From: Triglochin maritima
Taxonomy: Eukaryota > Streptophyta > Magnoliopsida > Alismatales > Juncaginaceae
Reading direction: 5' to 3'
Length of the DNA stretch: 64,000 nucleotides
Assembly: GCA_963682175.1 (NCBI GenBank)
Contig: OY821781.1
Coordinates: 40,561,254-40,625,253, forward strand
Made by a program: the position numbers and the translations under genes. The notes under the pieces were generated by a model. The model had not been told where the DNA came from. It ran no database searches and was given only the letters and a program-made list of their open reading frames with translations. This document shows, in pieces, positions 34,658 to 46,832 of the stretch (positions are counted from its first letter, which is position 1; every line of letters starts with the position of its first letter).

Positions 34658-34674
34658 TTTTAAGTTGGGTGGAT
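34658..34674 (+). other. Polypurine tract region of Tekay
   Basis: TTTTAAGTTGGGTGGAT immediately before the 3' LTR, the expected site of plus-strand priming. The plus-strand degenerate copy has AAGGATGGTGGAT at the same place. Confidence 0.7.
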
Positions 34675-36879
34675 TGTAAGAACCCAAACCCTAGATTAGG
34701 GTTAAGCTTGGATTAGAGGAGGTTTAGGGCTTGATTTGCATGGGGAAGCGTGGCTGCATGGGGAAGGGGAAGGAGGCGTGAACAGTGGTCGTGAGGGAGA
34801 GTGATGGGTTGGCTTGGTGTAGGCTACTGTTGGGGTGTTGGGTTTATATTGCTTTTTTCTCTCTCTCTCTCTTCACCCTCATTTGGATCTCTCATTTCTT
34901 CCTCTCTTCTTCTCCTGGTGCGCGAGTGCAGCTGCGGAGGCGACCACGGTGGAGTGAGGCGCGTGGAGGAGGCGCGCGGGGAGATCACCGGAGGCGGCGT
35001 TGCGCGAGCGTTGCTCCGGCATTTTCGTCGTTTCGTTGAGGTATGCCGCTCATTAGTGTGATTTTGTTGCTCACCCTTGTGGAAGGGTGTTGTTGGTCGG
35101 TCGGGGGAGGTCGAGGACCTCTCCGGCGACGCGTTTCTTCGTAAATCCTCGGCTGGCGCGGGGTTGAAGACGACCAACGGTCGACCGGGCCCTTCGGGCG
35201 GTCGACCGTTTTAGCACTGTTTGCCCGACTTTAACCTTCACCGGTCGAACGATGCCTTGGGGCGGTCGACCGGTAGTGCATTATTGCTGGTGAGTTGGGA
35301 TTTTCTACCTGTTATCGGTCGACCGGTCCTTGTTGTGTTCGACCGGAACTTAAGTGTACTGATTATTATTGCATGATTGTTCGACCGATTTATATTGCGT
35401 TCGACCGATTGCATGTTTTGTTCGACCGGTAGTATGTTTACGTTCGACCGTTTGATGACGTAGAATACTAGGTTGACCCTGTTAGTTTTCGGTCGACCGG
35501 GACCCATGAGTCGGTCGACCGATAGATTGGATTTGATGTTGACCAGACTCCGGATTTTGACCTCGTTCGGTCGACCGGTTTTAGACTTTTGTTCGACCGT
35601 TGGGGAATTAGTGTTGCGCAGTGAGTTCTACCGATTCAGACTTTCGGTCGACCGAATTCCTCGTGAAAACGGTCGACCGGTTAGACTATTTCGGTCGACC
35701 GAATCTGCTCAGAACTGAATTCCTGGGTCCCGTTGTGAATGCCAACTTTGTCCACGGAAACCCGTGTCCTCGCCTTGTGCGTGAGCCGGGAGGTGACGGT
35801 GGGCGCATGATGCGTGCCGCCCAGGGACCGCCGTTGGGAAGAGTGTGGGTGTTCGGGATGCGTCAGCTCCATGTATGGACCGTGACTTTTGAGATGTGTG
35901 TTGGCACTTTGTAGTATAGCAGGCCTGAGGGATCGCGGATCCCAGTGTTGATGTTTGTGCGAGCACGCAACTGGCGTTGGGTGAGGTGACTACCGGCCCA
36001 CGGGCTACGGAGGTCGCTGCCCTGCTTTTATAGCGGCGCGGTTGGTGTTTGCGGCTCGAGGAGCCCGATGACCTGGCAGACTTCGGTCTGGATCTGTCCG
36101 ATGCTGTGCCGGACTGTTGTGTTGGACCACCGATGCTGTGCCGGTGATGCCGCCGAGGTTGTGCCGGCGATGATGATTGTTGGGCCGAGGCTGTGCCGGC
36201 TATGTTGTTTTCCTCGGCTGGGCACCTACCGAGATGATGTTGTTATACCTTCCGGGCGACGGCCCCGTTGGTCCCTGTGGCCCCGACCACTGAGATTTAC
36301 AGATCTGTTTCTATCGGCGCGTAGACGTGACAGAGGCTCCCTGCCGAACCCTTGTGTAGTGTAGCTGCGTGTGGGGGGTGCGATGTCGCGGGCTACTAGA
36401 CTGCATGTGCCTGCAGTAGGTCTCTTCGGGAGACCCGATGATTGATTGTCGGACTGATGTCCTGTTTTACCCTTTGGGGGAACTGTTTTCCATTTCTGTT
36501 GATGCCATGACATGCTACTAGTATGATAGGTTCATTATGTGATGCATGCATTTAGGTGAGTTGGTATACAGGGTTTCCTTCTGGAAACTCAGGCATCGTT
36601 GTGATATATTTTCAGGACCGCAGTAGGTCCAGTTGGGTGGTGATCGGCGGGGACGCGCATTTTGGAGTTGGATCCTCTTCTCGGGCCGCTGAGGTCGACA
36701 TGATTACTTTTCATCTTCTGTTGTCATTTTGCTGTAATCATGTATCTTTTGATAAACTCTGATGTATTATGGTGCACCGCCTATTTATTTATGGAAAGTA
36801 ACAGTCCCGCCTTGATTATTGTGCTCTTGATCTTGTTTATGATTTTTTTTTTAATTTTCCGCTGTTTCGGGATGTTACA
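34675..36879 (+). repeat. 3' LTR of full-length Tekay
   Basis: 2205 bp, identical in length to the 5' LTR and differing at three bases found by eye. Ends GATGTTACA followed by the TSD GTATG. Confidence 0.95.
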
Positions 36880-36884
36880 GTATG

Positions 36885-37707
36885 TGTACCTTATGATAAT
36901 TTTTATCTCTGTGGTTTACAGATTGGTCCTTTCTCTGCAGAAATGGGTGAAACCACTGTGAGCATGCTTCTAAATTATAATGGAATTGTTTCGGTAACAT
37001 CAGCAACTGTAAGTTTCACAAGTATTTACCCTTAGTTCCATTAAAATTTGAAATTTTCGTTTACCATCCCCTTGTGTTTGATAGTTATATGTGGAAGAAG
37101 ATGAGGATGTATTTGTCAGTGGGGAGCTAGTGAATGGTGTAAGAATTACTAAAATTGTAAACAATGCAGCCAACACAGAAGCAAGGGCTGGAGCTGCTAC
37201 TTATGTGCAAGATTACTCGAAGGTTTTTGCTCTTTCCTTTGTATGAGAAGTCATTATTTTCCATTAAAAGTCTCTTTACATCATTTATATTTTTGTTGTA
37301 TTTTGTTTTTGCAGGATATGGAACTAAAAGGAAAAGTAAAAATAGATCTCCCAATCTTGGAACATATTTATGGTGGACTTTCTTCTTCAGATTTGCAGAA
37401 TGCTTTGGAAAAGGAGTCTGATATGGCCTGTAAAGATAAAGTAGTGTTAGAAATTGAGAGATGCCTTTGCAGTTTTTGTTGGTCAATATTGTCTGAAAGA
37501 AGACCACAACAAAATCCTCAAGAATCATCATCCCCACTGAGAGAGATGGCCGGAACCTCAAGTTTGTTTGTGGCAACAGTACCATACATAGGCGACACTC
37601 CAAGCTCACGTGTAATTGCTGAACACACTGATTGCACTACTAATTTTTGGGCTATATATACGACTTGTAGTTGGTTTCTTCAACATACATCAAAGGGCTG
37701 CAACTAA
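36885..37707 (+). pseudogene. Hsp110-like copy 2 with deleted middle and alternative end
   Basis: Contains exons 36922-37008 (IGPFSAEMGE...VTSAT), 37085-37222 (YVEEDEDVFVSGELVNG...QDYSK) and 37315 onward (DMELKGKVKIDLPILEHIYGG...LEKESDMACKDKVVLE), each with preserved splice sites and close to copy 1. After about 37455 the lid sequence is lost, and the frame runs through CTTTGCAG followed by TTTTTGTTGGTCAATATTG, an intron end plus a counterpart of the terminal exon at 47332 (FCWSI). The frame then ends at 37705-37707. So this copy has a deletion from the lid exon to the last intron. Confidence 0.75.
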
Positions 37708-37792
37708 CTTTCTCTTATGCAATCTGATGTCCCCCATAGTGGGAAATTATTACTTATTCTGAATTATTATTTTTAATGTTTAATGATCTCCA

Positions 37793-38572
37793 GGAAACGA
37801 ACGTTTGTGCGACATCTCTGAAAACTTCCACAGAATCAGAGTTCGATGTCGGGATCCCGCCGGGATATATTTCTGATTCTATCATTGACCAATGTGATCT
37901 AGATAATGCTGCAGATCTGATCAGAGGTTTCGGCTGCCGGTTAGAACACGACCTGCCACTAGATGAAGTGGTTAAAAGGGTCCAAAAAGTCACTAACATA
38001 TTGGTATTCTCTGGAGTCCCTTTAACAAGGTGGGTCGATGGCTCACGATCTTCGAAATCAAGCTATCGAGCACGACAAGTTAATCGAAGCTACAGAAGCA
38101 TCAATGGTCTTACAGTCCCAGTGTGTAGATGATCTTTGAGCACAGCATGTGAGTATTGATGGGGAGCTTTCAACTAAAAACTTATCTTTGTCTAGCTTTA
38201 AGGAAGAGAGTGCATTGATCCAGTCGAAAATCAATCAAACAATGGCTGAACTCCACGACCTGCGGAAGAAGTTTGCTCACGTAACTTACGAGCTCGATGC
38301 GGAGGCGAAACTTTGCATTCATTTGGAAGGCCGTAGGAGAGATGTTGAAGACCAACTATCCACTGCAGAGTTGGAGGTCTCTGACAGTAAAAATAAGCTT
38401 GAAGTGATGAAATCAGATCGTAAACGTAGAGTTGCTGGCCTTGATGTAGATGAAGATACAGCAAACGTTGCGGTGGAACATGCCATAAAGAATATTACTT
38501 CCTTATCATATGGTGTTGCTGGCCATGAAGGGACTGCAGCAAAGTTGTTGCCTGAGCAAGCTGATCTGGAGG
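37793..38572 (+). pseudogene. Unrecognised coiled-coil coding segment
   Basis: After a CTCCAG acceptor-like site the sequence encodes ETNVCATSLKTSTESEF...PPGYISDSIIDQCDLDNAADLIRGFGCR...VVKRVQKVTNILVFSGVPL. Following a frame change at about 38035, an ATG at 38039 opens a heptad-rich segment (MAHDLRNQAIEHDKLIEATEA...) interrupted by a TGA near 38137, then SSFKEESALIQSKINQTMAEL...LEGRRRDVEDQLSTAELEV..., up to ADLE and a GT donor at about 38572. The composition and spliced context look like a host gene exon, but I recognise no family. It sits between two Hsp110-like copies. A partial echo (TQADLK plus a similar intron) appears at about 53109. Confidence 0.45.
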
Positions 38573-38780
38573 TTTGTTCATTCCATTCAATGGGAAATCA
38601 TTACTTCGTGAAATCATTAACTAATAAACTTTTTATTATCCACATTTTCTGAAATTCTTATGAGAAATTATGTGAAGACCTGAGAGGGCTGATCTTTCTG
38701 TTGTATTTGGTAAGATTTGGTACAAAAAAATGTAAACGTACAAATAAGATTTATGGTGGTGTTTCTTTTAAAAACTGCAG

Positions 38781-38878
38781 GAAGCTGTGGAAAAGGAGTG
38801 TGCTCTGAATTACCAAGCGATGGAAGAACCCATGAGGGAAAAATGGTGCTTAAGGCCAATGTCTATAACATGAGGCAG
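38781..38878 (+). pseudogene. Hsp110-like lid exon (copy 3)
   Basis: After AAACTGCAG, reads EAVEKECALNYQAMEEPMRE, then with a +1 shift MVLKANVYNMRQ, matching the Hsp110 lid pattern AVEKE..ALQD.VMEE...A..YVY.MR. One frameshift. The donor is weak (CAG/GTCGGG). Confidence 0.7.
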
Positions 38879-39000
38879 GTCGGGGTTGTAGAAGCACATC
38901 TTCCTTTTTCGGTGATACATATATGATATTAGATAGCACATAATATAAACTCGTGCATTCACAATATGTTCTAAGAAACTTTTGGTATATTATATAGCAG

Positions 39001-39102
39001 TTGCATGGCAAATATAAATATTCCTTGAGAGGGTCGGACAATGAAATGTTTGCTCGAAAACTTGAGACGGATGATTGGTTGTCCACTGTGGGTGAGGAAC
39101 TG
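39001..39102 (+). pseudogene. Hsp110-like exon (copy 3), cut by Tekay
   Basis: After TATATAGCAG, reads LHGKYKYSLRGSDNEMFARKL...DDWLSTVGEEL, the counterpart of the L.DKY..YI...ER..F...L...EDWLYEDGED region of Hsp110. It is interrupted at 39103 by the LTR of the decayed plus-strand Tekay element. Confidence 0.8.
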
Positions 39103-40533
39103 TGTTATATCCTAACCCATCCTTATTGTCTTAATTGTGCTTAGGAGTGGATTAGTGAGGTTTGAGGTGGATGGTTGAGATCGTATGGAGGTGATATGGT
39201 GGACGGCTGAGATCGAATGTGGGAAAGTATATAAGGTTGGTTTTATCTCTCTCCCTCACTCTTTCACAACTCTCACTCACTCTCTCTCTCTCTCTAGACG
39301 CGTCTCTCAGCAGCAAGTGAAGGTTCTGTGGCGTGGGGTGAGCGAAGAACGCGCGGGTCACAATTGGAGTCGGCGGAGGCGCGAAGATCGTCGTTGCGAG
39401 AGGTTCCGCGACGTAGCGCTCGCCGTGGTTTCTTCGAAGGCTTCTTCAAGCCTTAAGGTATGTCAAACTTGCTTTCACGCTCACCTATTATTAGTGTGGG
39501 GGTGGGAGCGGTCGACGGTAGGCCGAGAGGCTCGTCAGACCTGCACAGCAGTTTCTGAACTGTAAATGGTCGACCGGTGTTTTGGTTCGGTCGACCGGTT
39601 ATAGTGTATTTTGGGGCGAATCCCTCGCACCGGTCGAACGATACCCTTTGGGTGGTCGACCGGTTGTGCAATTTTTAGAGACAGAAGGATGCTTTGTGTA
39701 TTTTCAGTCGAACGGGACCCCTTTACCGGTCGACCAAAAGTACTATTGTATGTCGGTTGGGGCCTTGACCATCTAAACGGTCAACCGCCTGTTTGACTTC
39801 TTCGACCGACGACTTAAGTGAACTTATTGGCCGGTCGACCGGAAGTGCGGTTTCGGTCGACCGTGAAGTGTGGATTGTTGGTGGATTTTACTGGTGGTTT
39901 TCGGTCGACCGATAGGGTTCGGTTGTTCGACCATTTGATTGTGGTTTGCGAAAATGTTTTCTTACTGGTGCTTTTCGGTCGACCGTGACCCCTTTGTCGG
40001 TCGACCGTTTGACGGGTTTTTCGGTTGGGCCAGTTCTCTGGGTGAGGATCGGTCGACCGGAAGACAGATTTGGTTCGACCGTTTTGCACAGTTTTGGTGT
40101 GTGTGTGTTACTATTGATTGGCTAGAAGGCGACGGGTTCACCGGCCCTTTTGGGGCGACGGACGGACAGGTCGGCCCTATAGCGACTAGTAGTGACACGT
40201 AGAGGTTGTTGTGATAACTGTCTTCGTGGCTCCGGCAATTGAGGCAAAGCCATGGCTCCGGCGAATGATGCAAAACCGTGACTTCGGTGACATTGAGGCA
40301 AAGCCGTGGCTCCGGCGAATGATGCAAAACCGTGGCTCCGGTAACACTGAGGCAAGAAGAGGGTTGTTTGGCCGTGATTTGGATCGGCGGTGCCTTGTGT
40401 TCACGAGTGTTGGTGGGGTTGGGGTGAGAGGACCCTTGAGACCCGTGTTGTTTGGCTATGGCCGGGAGAGAGGTCCCGGGAACTTAGCTGTTGTTTCAGT
40501 TGTGATATTTGTGGTTCTCGCATATTTCTTTAT
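39103..40533 (+). repeat. 5' LTR (truncated) of decayed Tekay
   Basis: TGTTATATCCTAACCC start. TATATAAG at 39225-39232 may be the TATA box. A TC microsatellite lies at 39280-39297, a donor-like TTAAGGTATGTC at about 39457, a GGTCGACC array at about 39565-40060, and a 54-bp tandem repeat (TGAGGCAAAGCCGTGGCTCC core) at about 40239-40355. Lacks the LTR right end. Confidence 0.8.
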
Positions 40534-42093
40534 CTACATCCGGGACGCGATTGCGGGCTTCGTTCTGGTGCTTGTCATGGTTGTGGCCAGCTGGGTCATT
40601 TTATTCGTTCATGCCCGAGTAGGCCGGGTGGGCCTATTGTTCGACCGGGATCGTCCACAGCTGGTGGAGCTGGACCCAGTCGTATAACAGCACCAACCCA
40701 GCAGGGGAAGAGAGCAGGTCGCTTGTTCACTATCCAGGCGGAGGAGGCTAGAGATGCCACCACCGTGGTGGAAGGTACGCTACTTGTTGCTGATTTGGTA
40801 GCTAGGGTGTTGTTCGACTCTGGGGCCACACACTCGTTTATCTCTGAGTAGTTTGCGAGCGTGTTGGTCCGTACCCCTGCGATGTTGACTACCACTTTGG
40901 AGGTCAACACACCCCTGGGTTTGGTGGGCACTGTGGGGAGATTTATCCCCGGCGCCACGATTGCTTCGGGAGACCAGGAATTTCCGGCTGACCTGGTCTT
41001 GTTACCGATGGTAGACTTCGATGTCATACTCGGGATGGATTGGGTGTCTCAGTACGATGTTCGAGTCTTATGCCGTGATAAGAAGATTTTGATTCCGAGG
41101 CGAGGTTTGCCTGATCTTCTGATCAGAGGATTGAAGGACCACGGAGGTCGGTTGATTGTTTCTTCAGTTAGAGCTCGGAAGTTGATTCAGCAGGGTTGCA
41201 GGGCTTTTGTAGCCACTTTGGTAGTTCCAGATTCGGAGTTGAGGAGACTGGAGGACATCGAGATTGTTCAGGATTTTCCGAGGTGTTTGCTGATGATGTC
41301 TCCGGTCTACCACCTCACAGAGAGATAGAGTTCGGCATTGATCTGGTAGCTGGGACTACACCACAGTCGAAGGCTCCGTACAGGATGGCGCCTGCAGAGT
41401 TGGCAGAGCTGAAGAAGTAGTTGCAGGATCTGATGGACACTGGGTTTATCCGACCTAGTGTCTCACCGTGGGGTGCGCCGATTTTATTTGTGAAGAAGAA
41501 GGATGGCTCGTTGCGGATGTGTATAGACTACCGGATGCCGAATAAGGTTACCGTGAGGAATCGGTATCCTTTGCCCAGGATCGAGGACCTGTTTGACCAG
41601 TTGCAGTCAACGAAGGTGTTCTCGAAGATTGATCTGCGATCCGGGTATCATCAGTTGAGGATCAGAGAGGCAGATGTTCAGAAGATAGCTTTCCGGACGA
41701 TGTACGGACACTTTGAGTTTCTGGCTATGCCATTCGGGTTGACAAACGTGCCTGCAGTATTTATGGATCTGATGAATAGGACATTCACTCAGTACCTCGA
41801 TCGTTTCGTGATTGTCTTCGTGGACGATATTTTGGTCTATTCACCAGATATAGAGCAGCACTGGGAGCATCTGAGGATTGTACTTGACATTCTGAGAGAT
41901 CAGCAGCTGTATGCCAAGTTTTCGAAGTGCGAGTTCTGGCTTCACAGTGTAGCATTTTTGGGGCATATAGTGTCGGGAGCTGGGATATCAGTGGATCCAG
42001 CGAAGGTCAAGGCAGTGACACGGTGGAGAGCCCCGACGAGTGTGACTGGGATTAGGAGTTTTGTTGGATTGGTGGGTTATTACCGTCGGTTCA

Positions 42094-43293
42094 TGATGCA
42101 TTGCATACATTGCATCATATGTCTTTCATTTAGATTACTTTTACATCAATAAATGCTACTAAGGTATGTGTTTAGTCTTATTTACAGAATACAGGGACCT
42201 GAATGCAATTTACCCACATCCCGAGCATAAACGCGTACAAAAGACTCGTTTTTATCATAAAGACCAAGTTCAAGTTTATCGGGCTTCAAATGGAAATGTA
42301 TCCAAGCATAAAAGCATTCAAGACCTAATTACGAAAAGAACAATGACTTAAGCACAAAAGTAGCCGGGGACTTAATTGCAAAAAGTGAAGGACCTAATTG
42401 CAAATCACGAGTAGCTTTTATTATTATGGAGAAAATATAAAGAAAAATCAATGTGGATCTCCAAATATATGAAGAAATTAATTCGGATCTCCAAAGATAT
42501 GCAAGAATCAATCCAGACGCGCAAATGACATTGAAATCATACCATAAACACACAGGAAAAATCCGGGTCGATTCTGAGCCAAAAAGGAGGCGAATCCGCC
42601 GCACCCCAAGAGCAAATTACGGCGAATCCGCCGCACCAAATTAGATCCATGCTCTAAAAATTTTACCGGTTGCGTGTTGACGCGTGTACTTTCTTATTTC
42701 ATGCTTAGGTCCCTTGTATCGGCTATAAATAGCCCCGAGAACGATGTTGTGAGGAGTTCTTCCTTTTGTTCCATAATTTAGCAATAAAATTCTGTTTCTT
42801 TTATTTTATGTTTTTAATTTTCTTTTCTTAGTTTCTCTAGGACCCCTTCTCCCTCCCTCCATCTATGAGTTTCTAACTCTTTCCAAATGGTGGGGGTGAC
42901 GGATTTAGGGTGATGAGAAGAGAAGATGTTATTATTTTAATTTCGTATTAGTATGTTTTGATTACTTGAGTTTATGTTAAATCATTTATCATGTAATGCT
43001 TTATAACTAATATGATTTATTATAACTTTCAGAATTCTTTAATCTAAACCCGATATCTAAACCTCCACCCAACGGAATTCACCATCTTTGTTCTTGTTTT
43101 AGTTTTATTTGTTCTTGTTTCTTGCTTTAGATAATAAAAACCAAAAATCTCAAAAACCCAATTTATTCTTCTCTCCTTCTTTCCCCCAATCGAAATCACA
43201 CTAATAACAAATCTCTCCCTCCTTGTGTTCGACCCGTATTTGTCACGTCTTCATTGACACCGTGCACTTGCGGTATAAATTTAATTCTCATCA
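42094..43293 (+). repeat. Solo LTR (1200 bp) of RT-less element family inside RT
   Basis: TGATGCATTGC...TTCTCATCA with a perfect TSD GTTCA (42089-42093, 43294-43298). Removing it rejoins the pol codons for GYYRRF and IKDFSRLA. Closely matches the LTR at 59550-60753. TATA box at 42724. Paired GGCGAATCCGCC motifs at 42589-42600 and about 42621-42634. Confidence 0.95.
42724..42731 (+). promoter_or_regulatory. TATA box in solo LTR
   Basis: TATAAATA, about 90-135 bp downstream of the paired GGCGAATCCGCC motifs, the same layout as at 60180. Confidence 0.6.
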
Positions 43294-45399
43294 GTTCATC
43301 AAAGACTTCTCGAGACTTGCTTCACCCCTGACAGCGCTGACGAAGAAAGGAGTGAAGTTTGTTTTGTCCCAGAAATGTGAGGACAGTTTTCAGAAACTGA
43401 AGAGTCGGTTGACGACTGCTCCAGTTCTGACTCTTCCCAGTGGTAGCGGAGGTTTTGTGATTTACAGCGACGCCTCAGGTGTTGGTTTGGGATGTGTACT
43501 GATGCAGCACGGGGAGGTAGTGGCGTATGCTTCGAGGCAGCTGAAGGTGCACGAGAAGAATAACCCCACTCACGATTTAGAGTTGGCAGCCGTAGTTCAT
43601 GCTCTGAAGATTTGGCGTCACTATTTGTATGGTAAGCGGTTCGAAGTCTTCACTGATCATCAGAGTCTGAAGTATCTGTTTTCACAAAAGGAGATGAACA
43701 TGAGACAGCGCAGATGGCTCGAGCTGATTAAGGATTTTGATTTCACAATCTCCTATCATCCGGGGAAGGCGAATTCAGTTGCAGACGCGCTGAGCAGGAA
43801 AGTGGAGGTGTCAGCTGCGAGTTTGTGCATTCGGGAGTGGAGGCGACTCGAGACATTGTCTGAGTGGAGGTCGTTCACGGAGAGCTCGGAGGGGGCAGTG
43901 ATTGCGGGACTTCGAGTGGAGCCGCAGACCGTCAGTCGAGTTGTTCAGGCTCACCACAGTGATGAGGAGTTGACTAGTCTGCTACGGTCAGCTGCCAGGG
44001 ATGGATCAGACTTCACTGTGGGAGTGGATGGAGGTCTGAGGTTCAGGAGTCGGATCTGGGTGCCGAGGGTCCATGGGTTGAGAGATGACATCATGGAGGA
44101 GGCACACAGAGCGAGGTATTCCATTCACTCGGGGAGTACGAAGATGTATAAAGATCTGCAGAGGAACTTCTGGTGGAGAGGGATGAAGCGTGATGTGGGT
44201 GATTTTGTGACTAGGTGCTTGGTTTACCAGCGGGTGAAGATCAAGCACCAGAGACCAGCGGGACCGATGCAGAGTATAGAGCTACCTGAGTGGAAGTGGG
44301 AGCATGTGACGATGGATTTTTTTCACCGGGTTGCCGAAGACGAGGAGCTCTCATGACGCGATTTGGGTTATAGTCGATCGACTAACCAAATCGGCACATT
44401 TTTTGGCTATCCGGACTACTCTACCTTTGGAGGGTCTGGCGAGGTTGTATATTGAGGAGATCGTCAGACTGTATGGGGTGCCAGTAAGTATCATTTCAGA
44501 TCGAGATCCGAGGTTCACTTCCAGATTCTGGGGGAGTTTGCAGCAGGCTCTGGGGACTCGTCTGAAGTTTAGTACATCATTTCATCCGCAGACCGACGGT
44601 CAGTCCGAGAGGGCTATTCAGACGTTAGAGGACATGCTGAGAGCGTGCACTCTGGATTGGGCAGGGCACTGGGATGAGCACCTGCCGTTGATTGAGTTCG
44701 CCTACAACAACAGCTACCATGCGAGTATTGGGATGGCGTCGTACGAGGCTTTGTACAGGAGACCCTGCAGATCACCGGTATGCTGGAGTGAGGTAGGCGA
44801 GAGACAGTTAGTCGGGCCCGAGTTTGTGCAGGTGTATGCTGATAAGGTTGATGTGATCAGGCAGAGACTAGCGACAACTCAGAGCAGGCAGAAGAGCTAC
44901 GCGGATCGGCGTAGGCGTGTGCTGATTTTTGAGGTTGGCGATCATGTCTTTCTGAAGATCTCCCCGCCGCGTGGGGTGATGAGATTCGGGAAGAAGGGGA
45001 AGCTCAGTCTGAGGTATATTGGGCTGTTTGAGATATTAGACCGAGTTGGAGAGGTCGCCTACCGGATTGCGCTGCCGCCACAGTTCCCTGGTGTTCACAA
45101 TGTCTTCCACGTTTCGATGCTGAGGAAGTACGTTTGAGATCCTTCTCATGTGATCTAGATTGAGGTTCCAGAGATCCAGTAGGATTTGTCTCTCGAGGAG
45201 AGACTGGTGGAGATTGTGGATCGGATGGAGCACTAGCTCAGGAGGATGACCATTCTGATGGTCAAGGTCAGCTGACAGCATCACTCTGAGCGAGAGGCTA
45301 CTTGGGAAGTTGAGGAAGAAGTCCGGAAGTTGTATCCGGGGCTGTTTGGTAAGCGCTGGATTTAATTTCGTGGGCGAAATTCTTTTAAGGATGGTGGAT

Positions 45400-46832
45400 T
45401 GTTATATCCTAACCCATCCTTATTGTCTTAATTGTGCTTAGGAGTGGATTAATGAGGTTTGAGGTGGATGGTTGAGATTGTTTGGAGGTGATGTGGTGGA
45501 CGCCTGAGATCGAATGTGGGAAAGTATATAAGGTTGGTTTTATCTCTCTCTCCCTCACTCTTTCACAACTCTCACTCACTCACTCTCTCTCTCTCTAGAC
45601 GCATCTCTCAGCAACAAGAGAAGGTTTTGTGGCGTGGGGTGAGCGAAGAACGCGCGGGTCGCAGTTGGAGTCGTCGGAGGTGCGAGGATCGTCGTTGCGA
45701 GAGGTTTCGCGAGGTAGCGCTCGCCATGGTTTCTTCGAAGGCTTCTTCAAGCCTTAAGGTATGTCAAACTTGCTTTCAAGCTCACCTATTATTAGTGTGG
45801 GGGTGGGAGCGGTCGACGATAGGTCGAGAGGCTCGTCGGACCTGCACAACAGTTTCTGAACTGTAAACGGTCGACCGGTGTTTTGGTTCGGTCGACCGGT
45901 TATAGTGTATTTTGGGGCGAATCCCTCGCACCGGTCAAATGATACCCTTTGGGTGGTCGACCGGTTGTGCAATGTTTAGAGAGAGAAGGACGCTCTGTGT
46001 ATTTTCGGTCGAACGGGACCCCTTTGACAGTCGACCGAAAGTACTGTTGTATGTCGGTTGGGGCGTTGACCATCTAAACGGTCGACCGCCTGTTTGACTT
46101 GTTCGACCGACGACTTAAGTGAACTTATTGGCCGGTTGACTGGAAGTGAGGTTTCGGTCGACCGTGAAGTGTGGACTGTTGGTGGATTTTACTGGTGGTT
46201 TTCGGTCGACCGATAGGGTTCGGTTGTTCGACCATTTGATTGTGGTTTGCGAAAATGTTTTCTTACTGGTGCTTTTCGGTCGACCGGGACCCCTTTGTCA
46301 GTTGACCGTTTGGCGGGTTTTTCGGTTGGGTCAGTTCTCTGGGTGAGAATCGGTCGACCGGAAGACAGATTTGGTTCGACCGTTTTGCACAGTTTTTGTG
46401 TGTGTGTTACTATTGATTGGCTAGAAGACGACGGGTTCACCAGCCCTTTTGGGGCGACGGACGGACAGGCCGGCCCTATAGCGATTAGTAGTGACACGTT
46501 GAGGTTGTTGTGATAACTGTCACCGTTGCTCCGGCAATTGAGGCAAAGCCGTGGCTCCGGCGAATGATGCAAAACCGTGGCTCTGGTAACATTGAGGCAA
46601 AGTCGTGGTTCCGGCGAATGATGCAAAACCGTTGCTCCGGTAACACTGAGGCAAGAAGAGGGTTGTTTGGCCGTGATTTGGATCCGCGGTGCCTTGTGTA
46701 CACGAGTGTTGGTGGGGTTGGGGTGATAGAACCCTTAAGACCCGTGTTGTTTGGCTATGGCCGGGAGAGAGGTCCCGGGAACTTAGCAGTTGTTTCAGTT
46801 GTGATATTTGTGGTTCTCGCATATTTCTTTAT
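45400..46832 (+). repeat. 3' LTR of decayed Tekay (right end unresolved)
   Basis: TGTTATATCC start after AAGGATGGTGGAT. It aligns to 39103-40533 throughout, including the palindrome array and the 54-bp repeats (about 46532-46650). Matching ends at 46832. Confidence 0.8.

Larger units (their letters stand above)
27894..36879 (+). mobile_element. Full-length Tekay/Del chromovirus (8986 bp)
   Basis: Both LTRs are 2205 bp (27894-30098, 34675-36879). A perfect TSD GTATG (27889-27893, 36880-36884), an initiator-Met PBS, an uninterrupted 1472-codon gag-pol frame and a polypurine tract are all present. By eye I find three LTR differences (28671 A/G region, 29817 T/C, 30074 T/A region), indicating a very recent insertion. 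It landed in an intron of the second Hsp110-like copy. The one suspicious feature for activity is the altered protease active site. Confidence 0.95.
40534..45375 (+). pseudogene. Tekay gag-pol pseudogene (plus strand, split by solo LTR)
   Basis: Begins inside Gag ([16 protein letters not shown] zinc knuckle). It then shows a protease with an unaltered FDSGATHS site (about 40817) and a TAG at 40849, a frameshift near 41285, a TAG at 41418 (CAG in the intact copy), RT to GYYRRF (42088), then the solo LTR. Downstream: RNase H (YSDASGVG near 43464), integrase HHCC, a frameshift near 44325, D-D-E core (SDRDPRF, GQSERAIQ), and the GPF-like module. Five stops follow between 45135 and 45275, and the chromodomain remnant ends near 45365. 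Non-functional. Confidence 0.9.
39103..46832 (+). mobile_element. Decayed plus-strand Tekay with nested solo LTR
   Basis: LTR pieces at 39103-40533 and 45400-46832 (1431 and 1433 bp) flank a gag-pol relic. The 5' LTR runs straight into the second zinc knuckle of Gag, so the LTR end, PBS and most of gag are deleted. Pol is split by a solo LTR (42094-43293). Both LTR copies stop matching each other at the same base (TTTCTTTAT), short of the usual GTTACA end. The right border and TSD are therefore not resolved. Confidence 0.8.
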
